From: JBOZRQ01 sp050789255 | Lineage (GTDB): Bacteria; Bacillota; Sulfobacillia; Symbiobacteriales; Symbiobacteriaceae | Assembly (NCBI GenBank): GCA_050789255.1 | Contig: JBOZRQ010000022.1 | Span: 1-51,496 of the forward strand | Reading direction: 5' to 3' | Length of the DNA: 51,496 nt | Shown: piece after piece, positions 17,709 through 25,057 of the stretch | Layout of the letters: each line of letters starts with the position of its first letter | Numbering within the stretch: the first letter of the stretch is position 1 | Translations under genes and position numbers: made by a program | Notes under the pieces: generated by a model | Databases searched by the model: none | Seen by the model: only the letters and a program-made list of their open reading frames with translations | Told to the model about the DNA's origin: nothing

Positions 17709-17748
17709 GAAGTCACCCCCAGGGCTGTTGGATTTGGGGTCAAAGAGG

Positions 17749-17879
17749 TTGCAGGGACAAAAGCGAAACTCAACGCGGCCGCCTTCAAGCGGGGATTTGC
17801 ACCCCCACCTCCCCAGTCGACTGGTTCAGTGCCTAGCCTTCATTTTCAAGGTGAATGTAGAGTTTCAGGCACCCTGCAA
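17749..17879 (-). ncRNA. Y-like RNA 2 (adjacent to rsr)
   Basis: On the minus strand the ends form two helices: TTGCAGGG (17879-17872) with CCCTGCAA (17756-17749), and GAAACTC (17866-17860) with GAGTTTC (17771-17765). They are separated by an internal loop TGCCT opposite GCTTTTGT. The same TGCCT loop, with GACTTCGT opposite, and the same helix lengths occur in the neighbouring RNA 1 with different base pairs, so the structure is supported by compensatory change. Inside are four small hairpins, one resembling a T-arm (GGGG, loop TGCAAAT, CCCC). No D-arm match is seen, so its tRNA mimicry is partial. It ends about 40 nt before rsr. Confidence 0.72.
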
Positions 17880-17886
17880 AAGGGAA

Positions 17887-18020
17887 GCCGGGACGAAGTC
17901 GCAAGACACTTACGGTGCTCTGGGCCTCTAAGCTACGGTGAGTGGATCGCTCCGGCTCACCGGGCGGATTCGAACCGCCGTCTCCGGCGTGACAGGCATG
18001 TAGTCTTGCAGGCACCCGGC
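17887..18020 (-). ncRNA. Y-like RNA 1 with a circularly permuted tRNA-mimic module (YrlA-like)
   Basis: Outer helix GCCGGG (18020-18015) with CCCGGC (17892-17887); inner helix GCAAGAC (18009-18003) with GTCTTGC (17907-17901). Enclosed in order: a T-arm GGCGG-TTCGAAT-CCGCC (17979-17963), a 7-nt acceptor 3' strand CGGTGAG (17962-17956), a 13-nt connector, its 5' partner CTCACCG (17942-17936), TA, and a D-arm (17933-17917, four pairs, with the GG that contacts the T-loop). This is a tRNA in permuted order with the anticodon stem replaced by the Y stem, as known for YrlA RNAs that partner Rsr. A TTCCCTTTT tract follows. Position upstream of rsr is as expected. Confidence 0.85.
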
Positions 18021-18047
18021 AAGGTTTTCGTATGGGGGTCTGGCCCC

Positions 18048-18106
18048 CACCCCTGCACGCCCAACGGGCCGAACGTGCTGCTCGGCCTTTTGGGCCTGCA
18101 GGGGTG
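18048..18106 (-). other. Long stable hairpin upstream of the Y RNAs
   Basis: Three stacked helices on the minus strand: CACCCCTGCA (18106-18097) with TGCAGGGGTG (18057-18048); GCCCAA (18095-18090) with TTGGGC (18064-18059); GGCCGA (18087-18082) with TCGGCC (18072-18067), loop GCAGCACGT. It sits between ykuK and Y RNA 1. There is no T-tract, so it is not an obvious terminator; it might be an RNA processing site or another RNA domain. The rest of 18107-18202 holds no gene that I can support. Confidence 0.5.
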
Positions 18107-18202
18107 TACCGGGGGCTATCTCACGTGCGCACGCCTCTGGTTGTTTCTTCTGCACGAACTGTGCTAGTTTGCGTGGACGAAGTAAGCTCCCGGATGGGGA
18201 GG

Positions 18203-18730
18203 TCAGATGGCCGTCACCAGGTCATAGACCGGTACGATCGGCCGCTTGCGGTCCTGCTTGGTCAGGCGGTCAGCCACCCGGCTGGCGGCCCAGGACTCGG
18301 GCTTCACCTTGCAGGCGAAGCCGGCCCCGGTCACCATGCCGGTCGCATCGCGCATGGCCTTACGGGTCTCGCCAGAGCCGCCCATGTCCATGTGGACTTC
18401 GACGGCGTCGCGGATCCCTGTCAGGCCCCGGCCGGCGAGGTCAAGGCAGATTGCGTCGACCACCATGAGGGACATCGCCGTCTCGGTGAGCATGCGCTCC
18501 GTGATGGCCATGGGTCCCATGGTCGCCAGACGGCGGTTGTAGGCCCGGACACCACCGGCAGTCACGAGGACCACCACGGTCTCAAAGCGGATCGGCAAAG
18601 TGGGCTGGGAGTCCGTCCCGACGATGAGCCGAAACGGGCTGTCTTCAGCTTGGCGGATCAGCGTTTCAAGCTCGCTGGCCATCACATCGAAGGCCATGCG
18701 GCGGCCACGCTGCTCCCAGTTCTCGGTCAT
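18203..18730 (-). CDS. ykuK: RNase H-like YkuK-family protein (DUF458)
   Basis: 175 residues, matching Bacillus YkuK (about 172). The family's FRLIVGTDSQP motif (about residues 33-43) is present, where the Asp is in the first strand of a predicted RNase H-like fold; further acidic residues follow in VVDAICLDLAG and VEVHMDMG. The family is annotated as a putative RNase H-like nuclease without a proven substrate. GGAG lies before the ATG. It is the first gene of the unit that continues into Y RNAs, rsr and rtcB, and it is preceded by a leader ORF and terminator, which suggests a role in RNA processing or repair (inference). Confidence 0.85.
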   Translation of the reverse strand: MTENWEQRGRRMAFDVMASELETLIRQAEDSPFRLIVGTDSQPTLPIRFETVVVLVTAGGVRAYNRRLATMGPMAITERMLTETAMSLMVVDAICLDLAGRGLTGIRDAVEVHMDMGGSGETRKAMRDATGMVTGAGFACKVKPESWAASRVADRLTKQDRKRPIVPVYDLVTAI

Positions 18731-18753
18731 CGGGGATCACACTCCTTGTTTGC

Positions 18754-18802
18754 AAAACAAAAAGGCGGTGCTCTGCCGGTCAGATGACCGGGCAGGCACC
18801 GC
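18754..18802 (-). promoter_or_regulatory. Attenuator terminator ahead of ykuK
   Basis: GCGGTGCCTGCC (18802-18791) pairs with GGCAG-A-GCACCGC (with a one-base bulge), with an inner CGGTCA/TGACCG extension, then CTTTTTGTTTT. It sits between the leader ORF and ykuK. The 5' flank AAGCGTGCGGTGCCTGCC is identical to that of the hen1 attenuator. The competing antiterminator is GCACCGCGCGC (18874-18864, within the leader ORF) with GCGTGCGGTGC (18806-18796): 11 bp including one G-U. Confidence 0.85.
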
Positions 18803-18818
18803 ACGCTTCGACTCGCCG

Positions 18819-18950
18819 TTACGCAGACAGCGGGACGAGGTCACGCCAAGGCAGGCATGGACCGCGCGCGGTGCAGGAGGTCGCGTGAAACACGGACCGA
18901 CCCAGGTCGATCGTCGACGTAAGATGAAGGCTCAGATAGGTCCGTTCCAC
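18819..18950 (-). CDS. Leader peptide of the ykuK / Y RNA / rsr / rtcB unit
   Basis: 43 codons from a GTG preceded by AAGGGAGTGA. The peptide's second half, LGRSVFHATSCTARG then P and L-x-P, aligns with the hen1 leader peptide (LSRGSFNAHFFSARG): identical L, R, F, A and ARG positions. The ARG codons overlap the strand that can pair with the downstream terminator. Too short for a conventional enzyme and placed as an attenuator leader, so its translation rather than its product is probably what matters (inference). Confidence 0.7.
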   Translation of the reverse strand: MERTYLSLHLTSTIDLGRSVFHATSCTARGPCLPWRDLVPLSA

Positions 18951-18997
18951 GGTGCTCACTCCCTTACTTGTGCAAGCTCTCCCTGCTACTTTTGGCA

Positions 18998-19027
18998 ATC
19001 TTAAGCCCATCTGGCGAATCTCGGCAA
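18998..19027 (-). promoter_or_regulatory. Promoter of the ykuK leader
   Basis: TTGCCG (19027-19022), 18 bp, TAAGAT (19003-18998), placing transcription start near 18990, about 40 nt before the leader GTG. Nothing else is visible between here and the end of the peptide-binding protein gene at 19092. Confidence 0.5.
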
Positions 19028-19091
19028 TTCGGAACCGGTGAAATGTCGCTTATCGTAAATGAAACTCCGGATTCCCCCGGTCAGTTGCAGC

Positions 19092-20906
19092 TCACTGCTC
19101 AGAGTCCGTCACGTACCATCGTTCGATCTGCCAGATCAGCGCGTCGCCGCCGAGTTGGGCGCCCTCCAGACCGTGCACCCGGCGACTGACAGCGTCAATG
19201 GTGTTCGGCGCAAAGAGCCAGGTGAGTACCTGTTCCTCCGCCAGCACCTTCTGAATCTCCCCGTAAATCCTGGCACGCTTGACCTGATCCAGGGTCCGGC
19301 GACCCGCTTCCAGCAGCTTGTCCACCTGCGGGTTGCTGTAGCCCATCAGGTTCGTTCCCCCGGAGCTGTGGAAGATATGGGAACTGTCAGGGTCATACCC
19401 CAACCCCCATCCGAGGATGAATGCCTGCTGCTTGCCTGAGAACAGATACTCCAGGAGCACGTTCCACTCAAGCAGGTTGATCTTCACCTCAATCCCGACC
19501 TGGCGCAGCGACTGCTGGATCGCCCGGGCGATCATCTCGCGGGTCGGGTTGCCCCTGTTGGTAGTGATCTCGATGGAGAGAGGCACGCCGTCACGCACCC
19601 GGATGCCGTCGGGTCCCATCACCCAGCCGGCCTCATCAAGAAGTGCAGCCGCCCTCGCTGGATCGAAGTCAAAGGTGGGCGCGTCAGCGTTGAAGTCCCA
19701 CCGTGCGGGCAATCCGTGGGAGTTCAAGACCTGGCCGTGACCGGCAACCGCGTCTTTGACGATGCGCTCTCGCTGTACGGAATGCGTGATGGCCTGCCGC
19801 ACGCGCACATCCGACAAAATGGGGTCCTTCAGGTTGTAGCCGAGGAACGTGTAGGTGAGTGCCGGGTGCTCCACCACATGCGAGTTGCCGATACCCGCTG
19901 CGGTATCGGGAATGCCCAGGCCCGTTACGACGTCCACAGCGCCAGACTGGAGCGCCGCCAGTCGCTCACTGGGATCGTAAATGAACCGGAGGAGCACCCG
20001 CTGGATGCGGGTACGCCGGTTGTCGGGTCCCCAATGCCAGTCCGGATTGCGTTCCAGCGTAATCTGATTACCCTCGGCCCACTCGATGAAGCGGTAGCGC
20101 CCCGTGCCGACGGGCGCCCCCATCTCCTCGGACCTCACCCTCCCCAACTCTCCCATTGCCTCCAACTGGTGAGCGGGCAGGATCAGGGTGGTGGCCATCT
20201 CCGTCAGGGTCGGGGCGTCAGGCTCCTCCAGTTCGATCCGAACGTGCAGGTCGTCGATCATCTGGACGGCGTCGGTCTGCTTCCACTGCTCCCACAGCGC
20301 AAGTCTCGCAGCCTCCGCTTCCTCATACGTCGAGGCTCCCTGGTGCATGACCTTCTCATAGGCGTTCCGCAGTTCTTCGGCGCCCTTGATCTTGCCAAAC
20401 CGCCGGAGGCCCGCATGGTTAGGGTCGAGCATCAGCTCCAGGGTGTAGACCACGTCTTTGGCGGTGAACGGCGTGCCGTCGTGCCAAGTGACGCCGTCGC
20501 GCAGCGCGAAGGTAATGACCTTCCCATCCTCCACCGTGTACCCTGTGGCCAGGGCTGGGCGGGGCGTGAGGGTCTCGTCAAACTGCATCAGCGGATCGAA
20601 CATCAGCGTATGTAGGACATGGGTCTCCCAGACGGGATAGGGCATTTGGGGCTCGAACGGCACTGCGATGGTGATCGTGCCGCCAACGTGGGTGGTCACG
20701 TCGACCGTGCGGGTCTTCTCGTCCCACCGGATCTCCCCGCTGAGCGCCTCGCTTGCGAAGCGCATGGGCCCCTGGAGCATCAACCGGAGGGGGTCCAACG
20801 GGGCGCCGTCCACGATCACGGTGATGGGGGCTTCAGCGGCGGATCCGGTAGCTGCGGTGCTGAGGAGAAGTCCGGTAGCCAGGACGGTGGAGAGGAAGCG
20901 CCTCAT
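19092..20906 (-). CDS. Extracellular solute-binding protein, family 5 (peptide ABC transporter)
   Basis: 604 residues. A signal peptide (MRRFLSTVLATGLLLSTAATGSAAEA) is followed by a short domain resembling part of a copper-amine-oxidase N-terminal stalk (ITVIVDGAPLDP...GEIRWDEKTRTVDV, about 27-75). Then comes an SBP_bac_5 domain (about 85-580) with the family phrase FALRDGVTWHDGTPFTAKDVVYTLE. Such proteins capture oligopeptides or nickel chelates for Dpp/Opp-type importers. No permease or ATPase gene is adjacent, so it is an orphan. No lipobox is seen, so it may be released or held by other means. It lies between two RNA-repair units on the same strand. Confidence 0.9.
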   Translation of the reverse strand: MRRFLSTVLATGLLLSTAATGSAAEAPITVIVDGAPLDPLRLMLQGPMRFASEALSGEIRWDEKTRTVDVTTHVGGTITIAVPFEPQMPYPVWETHVLHTLMFDPLMQFDETLTPRPALATGYTVEDGKVITFALRDGVTWHDGTPFTAKDVVYTLELMLDPNHAGLRRFGKIKGAEELRNAYEKVMHQGASTYEEAEAARLALWEQWKQTDAVQMIDDLHVRIELEEPDAPTLTEMATTLILPAHQLEAMGELGRVRSEEMGAPVGTGRYRFIEWAEGNQITLERNPDWHWGPDNRRTRIQRVLLRFIYDPSERLAALQSGAVDVVTGLGIPDTAAGIGNSHVVEHPALTYTFLGYNLKDPILSDVRVRQAITHSVQRERIVKDAVAGHGQVLNSHGLPARWDFNADAPTFDFDPARAAALLDEAGWVMGPDGIRVRDGVPLSIEITTNRGNPTREMIARAIQQSLRQVGIEVKINLLEWNVLLEYLFSGKQQAFILGWGLGYDPDSSHIFHSSGGTNLMGYSNPQVDKLLEAGRRTLDQVKRARIYGEIQKVLAEEQVLTWLFAPNTIDAVSRRVHGLEGAQLGGDALIWQIERWYVTDSEQ

Positions 20907-20989
20907 GAATATCCTCCGATCGATGTCGCTTGCCTCTCCTACAACGTGAGCGGGCTGAAAAGGTTACGCCTGTACCGCCTTGGCCTTAA

Positions 20990-21021
20990 GACCCCCGTGC
21001 CGGGGTTCCGGCAGGGGGGTC
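20990..21021. terminator. Stem-loop after pnkp
   Basis: GACCCCC-G-TGCCGG (plus, from 20990) pairs with CCGGCA-GG-GGGGTC ending at 21021; about 13 bp, loop of four. It lies 7 bp past the pnkp stop codon. The T-tract is weak (TTAAGG on the minus side). Confidence 0.6.
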
Positions 21022-21027
21022 CTCGTG

Positions 21028-23568
21028 TTAGAGCCGGGGATCCACAGGTTCGCTCTCCAGGGCCAGGACGCCAAAGACACACTCGTGCACCCGGCGGAGC
21101 GGCTCCCGCTCCACGAAGCGCGAGAGCGCCTCCAGCCCCAGGGCGAACTCCCGGAGGGCCAGGCTCCGCTTCGTAGACAGCCCGCGGGCCCTCAGTCGCT
21201 CCAGGTGCTCAGGCTCGGTGTACTCCGGCCCGTAGATGATGCGCAGGTACTCGGCGCCCCGGCATTTGACCGCCGGCTGCACCAGGTTCTGATTCGAGGT
21301 GCGGCTGATGAAGGTGAGCGGCTTGATCACCATGCCTTCGCCGCCTCGCCCCGTAAGCTGCTCCCACCAGGCGACACCTTCTGCTACGCTCGCCTCGTCG
21401 TCGACATTGACCAGCAGATGACGGGTGGCCACCACCAGGCCCGGGTCAGCCTCGGACAGGCGTGCCAAGGTTTGCATGTGCCAGAGGTGGTCCTTGTCTG
21501 TGTGCAGCGCACCTTCGGTCGCAAGGACGTGGAACGGAGCCAGCTTCAGATCATCAATGCCGTTCACGGGCCAACAGTACCGGCGGTACGCCTCCACGTA
21601 GCGCTCCACGTGTGCGGCCCGATTCTCGAAGCGCTCGAGGAGCCCGGTGACCTCCTGGCCTCGTCCGGCGGCCTTGGTGAGGGCTTCCACGGCCGCTGAC
21701 AGCCCGACCCGCCCGGCGGCGCCAACTGCCGCATACTGGTGGAGCAGCAGGTCCTGTGCCTTGGCGGACCAGGGCATCAGCTCGCAGTCGAGACAGACCC
21801 AGTCGGTCTTGAGGCTCTCCCACAGGCCAGCGCTCTCCATGGCCGCCCGCAGGCGCTCCAACACCTGCGCTTCGAGCGCTGCGTCCTGGAAGAACTGCCG
21901 CCCGGTCCGGGTGTAACAGACCCCAATGCCTTCCCCGGTGATGCCGAACCGGCGGCGGATCGCCTCCTCGCTGCGGCCCAGCACCACGACTACGCGGGAA
22001 CCCATGTGCTTCTCCTCGCAGACCACCTGGCTCACACCATAGTTCCGGAAGTAGCTGAAGGCCTCGGCAGGATGCTCCAGGAGCCCGGGCAGATCGGAGG
22101 TCTGCGTGGGCGACATGGTCGGCGGGAGGTAGATCAGCCACTTGGGGTTGACGGCGAAACGGCTCATCACTTCCAGGGCGGCTGCAGCATTCTCCTCCGG
22201 GACGACCACGTTGGTGTGGAAGCGGGTGCTGATGGTGCGGCGTCCGGTGAAGTCCCCCAGGTCGAGCAGTTCGTCATGCTGCTGCTGCGCCGTGAGGGCC
22301 GGCGCCTCCGGTTTGATCGGCCGCACCGGCTCGCAGTAGGTCCTGTGGGCCGGCACGGAGACTAGCTCCTTCTCCGGGTAGCGCAGGGCCGTAAGTGCAC
22401 CGCCGAAGACGCAGCCCGTGTCGATGTTGATCGTCCGGTTGAGCCAGGTAGGTTCGGGCACCGGCGTATGGCCGTAGACCACGGTGGCCTGTCCCCGGTA
22501 ATCCTTGGCCCAGTTCAGGCGGACCGGCAGCCCGAACTCGTCGGTCTCGCCGGTGGTCTCGCCGTACAGGCAGAAGTCCCTTACGGCGCCCGAGGCGCGC
22601 CCGTGCATGGCCTCGGCGAGGCCGGCGTGGGCTACCACCAGGCGCCCCTGGTCGAGCACGTAGTGGCTGACTAGTCCATCAAGGAACTTGGCTACCTCCT
22701 CCCGGAACGCCGGGGGTTCCTGGTCGAGCTGCTGGAGGGTCTCCGCCAAGCCGTGGGAGACCTTGACATCACGCCCCCGCAGCTTCCTCACCAGCTTGAC
22801 GTCGTGGTTGCCAGGGATGCACAGGGCTGAGCCCTCCTGAACCATGCCCATCACGAGGCGGAGGACGTCCGGAGTACCGGGGCCGCGGTCCACCAGGTCG
22901 CCCAGGAAGATCGCCTTGCGGCCCGACGGCGGGGTGACCCGGTGGCCGTCGACTTCGTAGCCCAGCCCCTGCAGCAGGGTTGTCAGCTCTTCGAAGCAGC
23001 CGTGAACGTCGCCGATGATGTCGAACGGACCGGTCTCCTCCTTGCGGTTGTTGTAGAGCCGCTGCCGCTCGATGGTGGCCGCTTCGACCTGCTCGGGGTT
23101 GTTCAAGATGTGAACCGTCCGGAAGCCCTCGCGCTCAAGTCCACGTAAGGACTTGCGCAGATCTTCGGCCTGGCGGTGGATCACATGGGCGCCGAAGTTG
23201 CGGTCCGACCGCTGCCGGTTGCGCTCCCGGCAGATCTCCTCCCGCAGGTTGAAGACGATCGCGGTCGGCAGCGCGTGATACTTGCGGGCCAGCTCGATCA
23301 GGGGCTTGCGGGCGCCCGGCTGGACGTTGGTGGCGTCAATGACCGTCAGTCGGCCGGCTGCCAGCCGCTTGGCCGCGATGAGGTGAAGCACCTCGAAGGC
23401 GTCGGGCGTGGCGCCCTGGTTGTTCTCGTCATCGGAGACCAGTGCCCGGCAGGCGTCCGAGGAGATGACCTCCGTCGGCAGGAAGTGGCGCTTGGCGAAG
23501 GTGGACTTGCCGGACCCGGAGGGACCGATCAGCAGCACCAGAGAGAGTTCAGGGATGTTCAGTTTCAT
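21028..23568 (-). CDS. pnkp: Polynucleotide kinase-phosphatase-ligase Pnkp (RNA repair)
   Basis: 846 residues from the ATG at 23568 (GGAGGGAAACC just upstream); the longer open frame upstream is spurious because it lies antisense-free but out of frame inside hen1. Domains: 5'-OH kinase with P-loop GPSGSGKST (about 15-23); calcineurin-type 2',3'-phosphatase with GDVHGC, GDLVDRG and GNHD (about 185-255); adenylyltransferase with the lysine motif EEKHMGSR (about 517-524). Bacterial Pnkp heals and, with Hen1, seals RNAs cut by ribotoxins. Length fits the Clostridium thermocellum enzyme (about 870). It overlaps hen1 by 20 bp, so the two are translated together. Confidence 0.97.
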   Translation of the reverse strand: MKLNIPELSLVLLIGPSGSGKSTFAKRHFLPTEVISSDACRALVSDDENNQGATPDAFEVLHLIAAKRLAAGRLTVIDATNVQPGARKPLIELARKYHALPTAIVFNLREEICRERNRQRSDRNFGAHVIHRQAEDLRKSLRGLEREGFRTVHILNNPEQVEAATIERQRLYNNRKEETGPFDIIGDVHGCFEELTTLLQGLGYEVDGHRVTPPSGRKAIFLGDLVDRGPGTPDVLRLVMGMVQEGSALCIPGNHDVKLVRKLRGRDVKVSHGLAETLQQLDQEPPAFREEVAKFLDGLVSHYVLDQGRLVVAHAGLAEAMHGRASGAVRDFCLYGETTGETDEFGLPVRLNWAKDYRGQATVVYGHTPVPEPTWLNRTINIDTGCVFGGALTALRYPEKELVSVPAHRTYCEPVRPIKPEAPALTAQQQHDELLDLGDFTGRRTISTRFHTNVVVPEENAAAALEVMSRFAVNPKWLIYLPPTMSPTQTSDLPGLLEHPAEAFSYFRNYGVSQVVCEEKHMGSRVVVVLGRSEEAIRRRFGITGEGIGVCYTRTGRQFFQDAALEAQVLERLRAAMESAGLWESLKTDWVCLDCELMPWSAKAQDLLLHQYAAVGAAGRVGLSAAVEALTKAAGRGQEVTGLLERFENRAAHVERYVEAYRRYCWPVNGIDDLKLAPFHVLATEGALHTDKDHLWHMQTLARLSEADPGLVVATRHLLVNVDDEASVAEGVAWWEQLTGRGGEGMVIKPLTFISRTSNQNLVQPAVKCRGAEYLRIIYGPEYTEPEHLERLRARGLSTKRSLALREFALGLEALSRFVEREPLRRVHECVFGVLALESEPVDPRL

Positions 23569-24961
23569 GGTTTCCCTCCGTTCCCGGGCGGGTGAAGACC
23601 GCCATCTGGCTGGGGGCGCCCAGCTCGGGATCCTCCGGCCCGAGGGGTGCCAGGCGTACGGTGTAGCCGTGCTCCCGTGCGACCCGCCCTGCCCAGGCAT
23701 CAAACTCGGAGCGCGCCCACTCAAAGCGGTGGTCGCCATGGCGCAGGTCGCCCGCCGCGAGGGTCTCGAACTTGGCGTTGTATTCTCGGTTCGGCGTGGT
23801 GACCACGACGGTATCCGGGGCAGCGTGTGCGAAGAGCACCTGCTCCAAGGCCGCCAGTCGGTGAGGTTCGAGGTGCTCAATCACCTCGACCACCGCGGCT
23901 GCGTCGTATCCGGCCAGCCGGGCGTCTCGGTAGGTGAGCGAACCGTGGATCAACTGGATGCGGCGCTGCTTGTAGGGCGGCAGGCGGTCGAGGCGCAGCC
24001 GGCCGGCAGCCTGCTCCAGCGTTCGGCTGGAGACATCCATGCCCAGGATCTGCTCAAACTGCATCTCGTCGAGCAGCAGCCGGATCAGGCGCCCCTCGCC
24101 GCAGCCCAGGTCAAGCACCCGGCGGGCGCCGCTGGCCTTCAACTCGGCTAGAACGGCCTCCAGCCGAAGCTGGTGCAGGCTCACTCGGCGTTCTTCCTCG
24201 ACCGGAACCTCCTCCAGAGCCTCTGCCTCCTCGTCGACCAGTCGGGCCAGTGCGGCACGGGCGAGCCCATGCTTGTGCCTGAGGTATCGGGCAGCGATCA
24301 ACTCCCGCTCCGGGTGTGCAGCCAGCCAGCGCTCACCGTGACGGAGGAGTTTCTCCACCTCCGCTTCCCCGACGAAGTAGTGCTTGGCGTTGTCCAGCAC
24401 CGGAATCAGCACGTAGAGGTGGTTCAGCAGGTCCGCCACCCGAAGGGTGCCGGTCAGGCGTACGGTGAAATAACGGCTCTCCCCCCACTCCGCAATGGCC
24501 GGGTCGAGGACGTGCTGTTCGGCCGTTACGGCGTAACCCAGGGGCTCGAAGAGTCGGCGAAGGAACGGCTCGCCGCCCCGGCAGGGCAGTACCGCCACGG
24601 TCGCTTCCAGCGGGATCGGGGTCTCCGCCAGGGTCGGTCGGTCCTTGCTGCGGCCACCCATGGCCGTGCCGAAGAGTTCGGACAGAGCAACGCTCAGAAA
24701 CGACGAGGCTGTGTAGGGGCGGTCGTTGACGTACTGCTCAAGCGGGCCGCCCGTCACGCTGCCGGCCTTGCCGCGGACCAGTCCCACCGGATCTACGTCG
24801 AGGATCAGTGCCAGCGTGCACCGCTCCTCACTGGCCTCCGGGTAGATGACATGCGCCCTGCCAAAGGAGAGGTCGAAGGTTTGTGCGCGTGCTGGGTTCT
24901 TGTGCAGAAGGTATCCGAGGTCAGTGGCGGGTCGGTGGGTCGTGGAGATGGTCAGGAGCAT
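23549..24961 (-). CDS. hen1: 3'-terminal RNA ribose 2'-O-methyltransferase Hen1
   Basis: 470 residues from the ATG at 24961, with GGGAGGG upstream. The N-terminal half (about 1-240) is the Hen1_L domain that activates the Pnkp ligase. The C-terminal methyltransferase has VLDLGCGEGRLIRLL (SAM loop, about 282) and the metal-site motif EVIEHLEPHR (about 360). Hen1 methylates the 2'-OH at the break before ligation so the repaired site resists being cut again. It is first in the hen1-pnkp operon and is preceded by a leader ORF and attenuator. Confidence 0.97.
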   Translation of the reverse strand: MLLTISTTHRPATDLGYLLHKNPARAQTFDLSFGRAHVIYPEASEERCTLALILDVDPVGLVRGKAGSVTGGPLEQYVNDRPYTASSFLSVALSELFGTAMGGRSKDRPTLAETPIPLEATVAVLPCRGGEPFLRRLFEPLGYAVTAEQHVLDPAIAEWGESRYFTVRLTGTLRVADLLNHLYVLIPVLDNAKHYFVGEAEVEKLLRHGERWLAAHPERELIAARYLRHKHGLARAALARLVDEEAEALEEVPVEEERRVSLHQLRLEAVLAELKASGARRVLDLGCGEGRLIRLLLDEMQFEQILGMDVSSRTLEQAAGRLRLDRLPPYKQRRIQLIHGSLTYRDARLAGYDAAAVVEVIEHLEPHRLAALEQVLFAHAAPDTVVVTTPNREYNAKFETLAAGDLRHGDHRFEWARSEFDAWAGRVAREHGYTVRLAPLGPEDPELGAPSQMAVFTRPGTEGNHETEHP

Positions 24962-24990
24962 GGGTCTACCCTCCCGGGTCTCAGAGTGGG

Positions 24991-25036
24991 GAAAAGAAAA
25001 GCGGTGCGCTGCCGACTGACGCCTGGCAGGCACCGC
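24991..25036 (-). promoter_or_regulatory. Attenuator terminator ahead of hen1
   Basis: GCGGTGCCTGCC (25036-25025) pairs with GGCAG-C-GCACCGC (25013-25001; one bulged C), loop of 11, then TTTTCTTTTC (25000-24991), 30 bp before hen1. Antiterminator: CCGCACGC in the leader ORF (25101-25094) with GCGTGCGG (25040-25033), 8 perfect pairs. Stem arms and 5' flank match the ykuK attenuator; loops differ. Confidence 0.87.
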
Positions 25037-25057
25037 ACGCTTGGCAATGGTTGTCGC

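Noticed and set aside
17917..17979. A genuine tRNA gene
   Set aside because: T-arm, acceptor and D-arm occur in permuted order with no anticodon arm and no free CCA end, fitting a Y RNA module.
17673..18167. 164-codon plus-strand open frame across the Y RNA region
   Set aside because: It crosses both RNA stems, has no similarity and no ribosome site; the minus-strand RNA structures explain the region better.
23569..23880. N-terminal extension of Pnkp
   Set aside because: The extension lies within hen1 in another frame, lacks similarity, and the ATG at 23568 has an excellent ribosome site directly before the kinase P-loop.
18754..25036. The two similar terminators being copies of a mobile repeat
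   Set aside because: Similarity is confined to stem arms, immediate flank and the leader's ARG region, and both sit at the same place in RNA-repair units; no target duplications or ends are visible.
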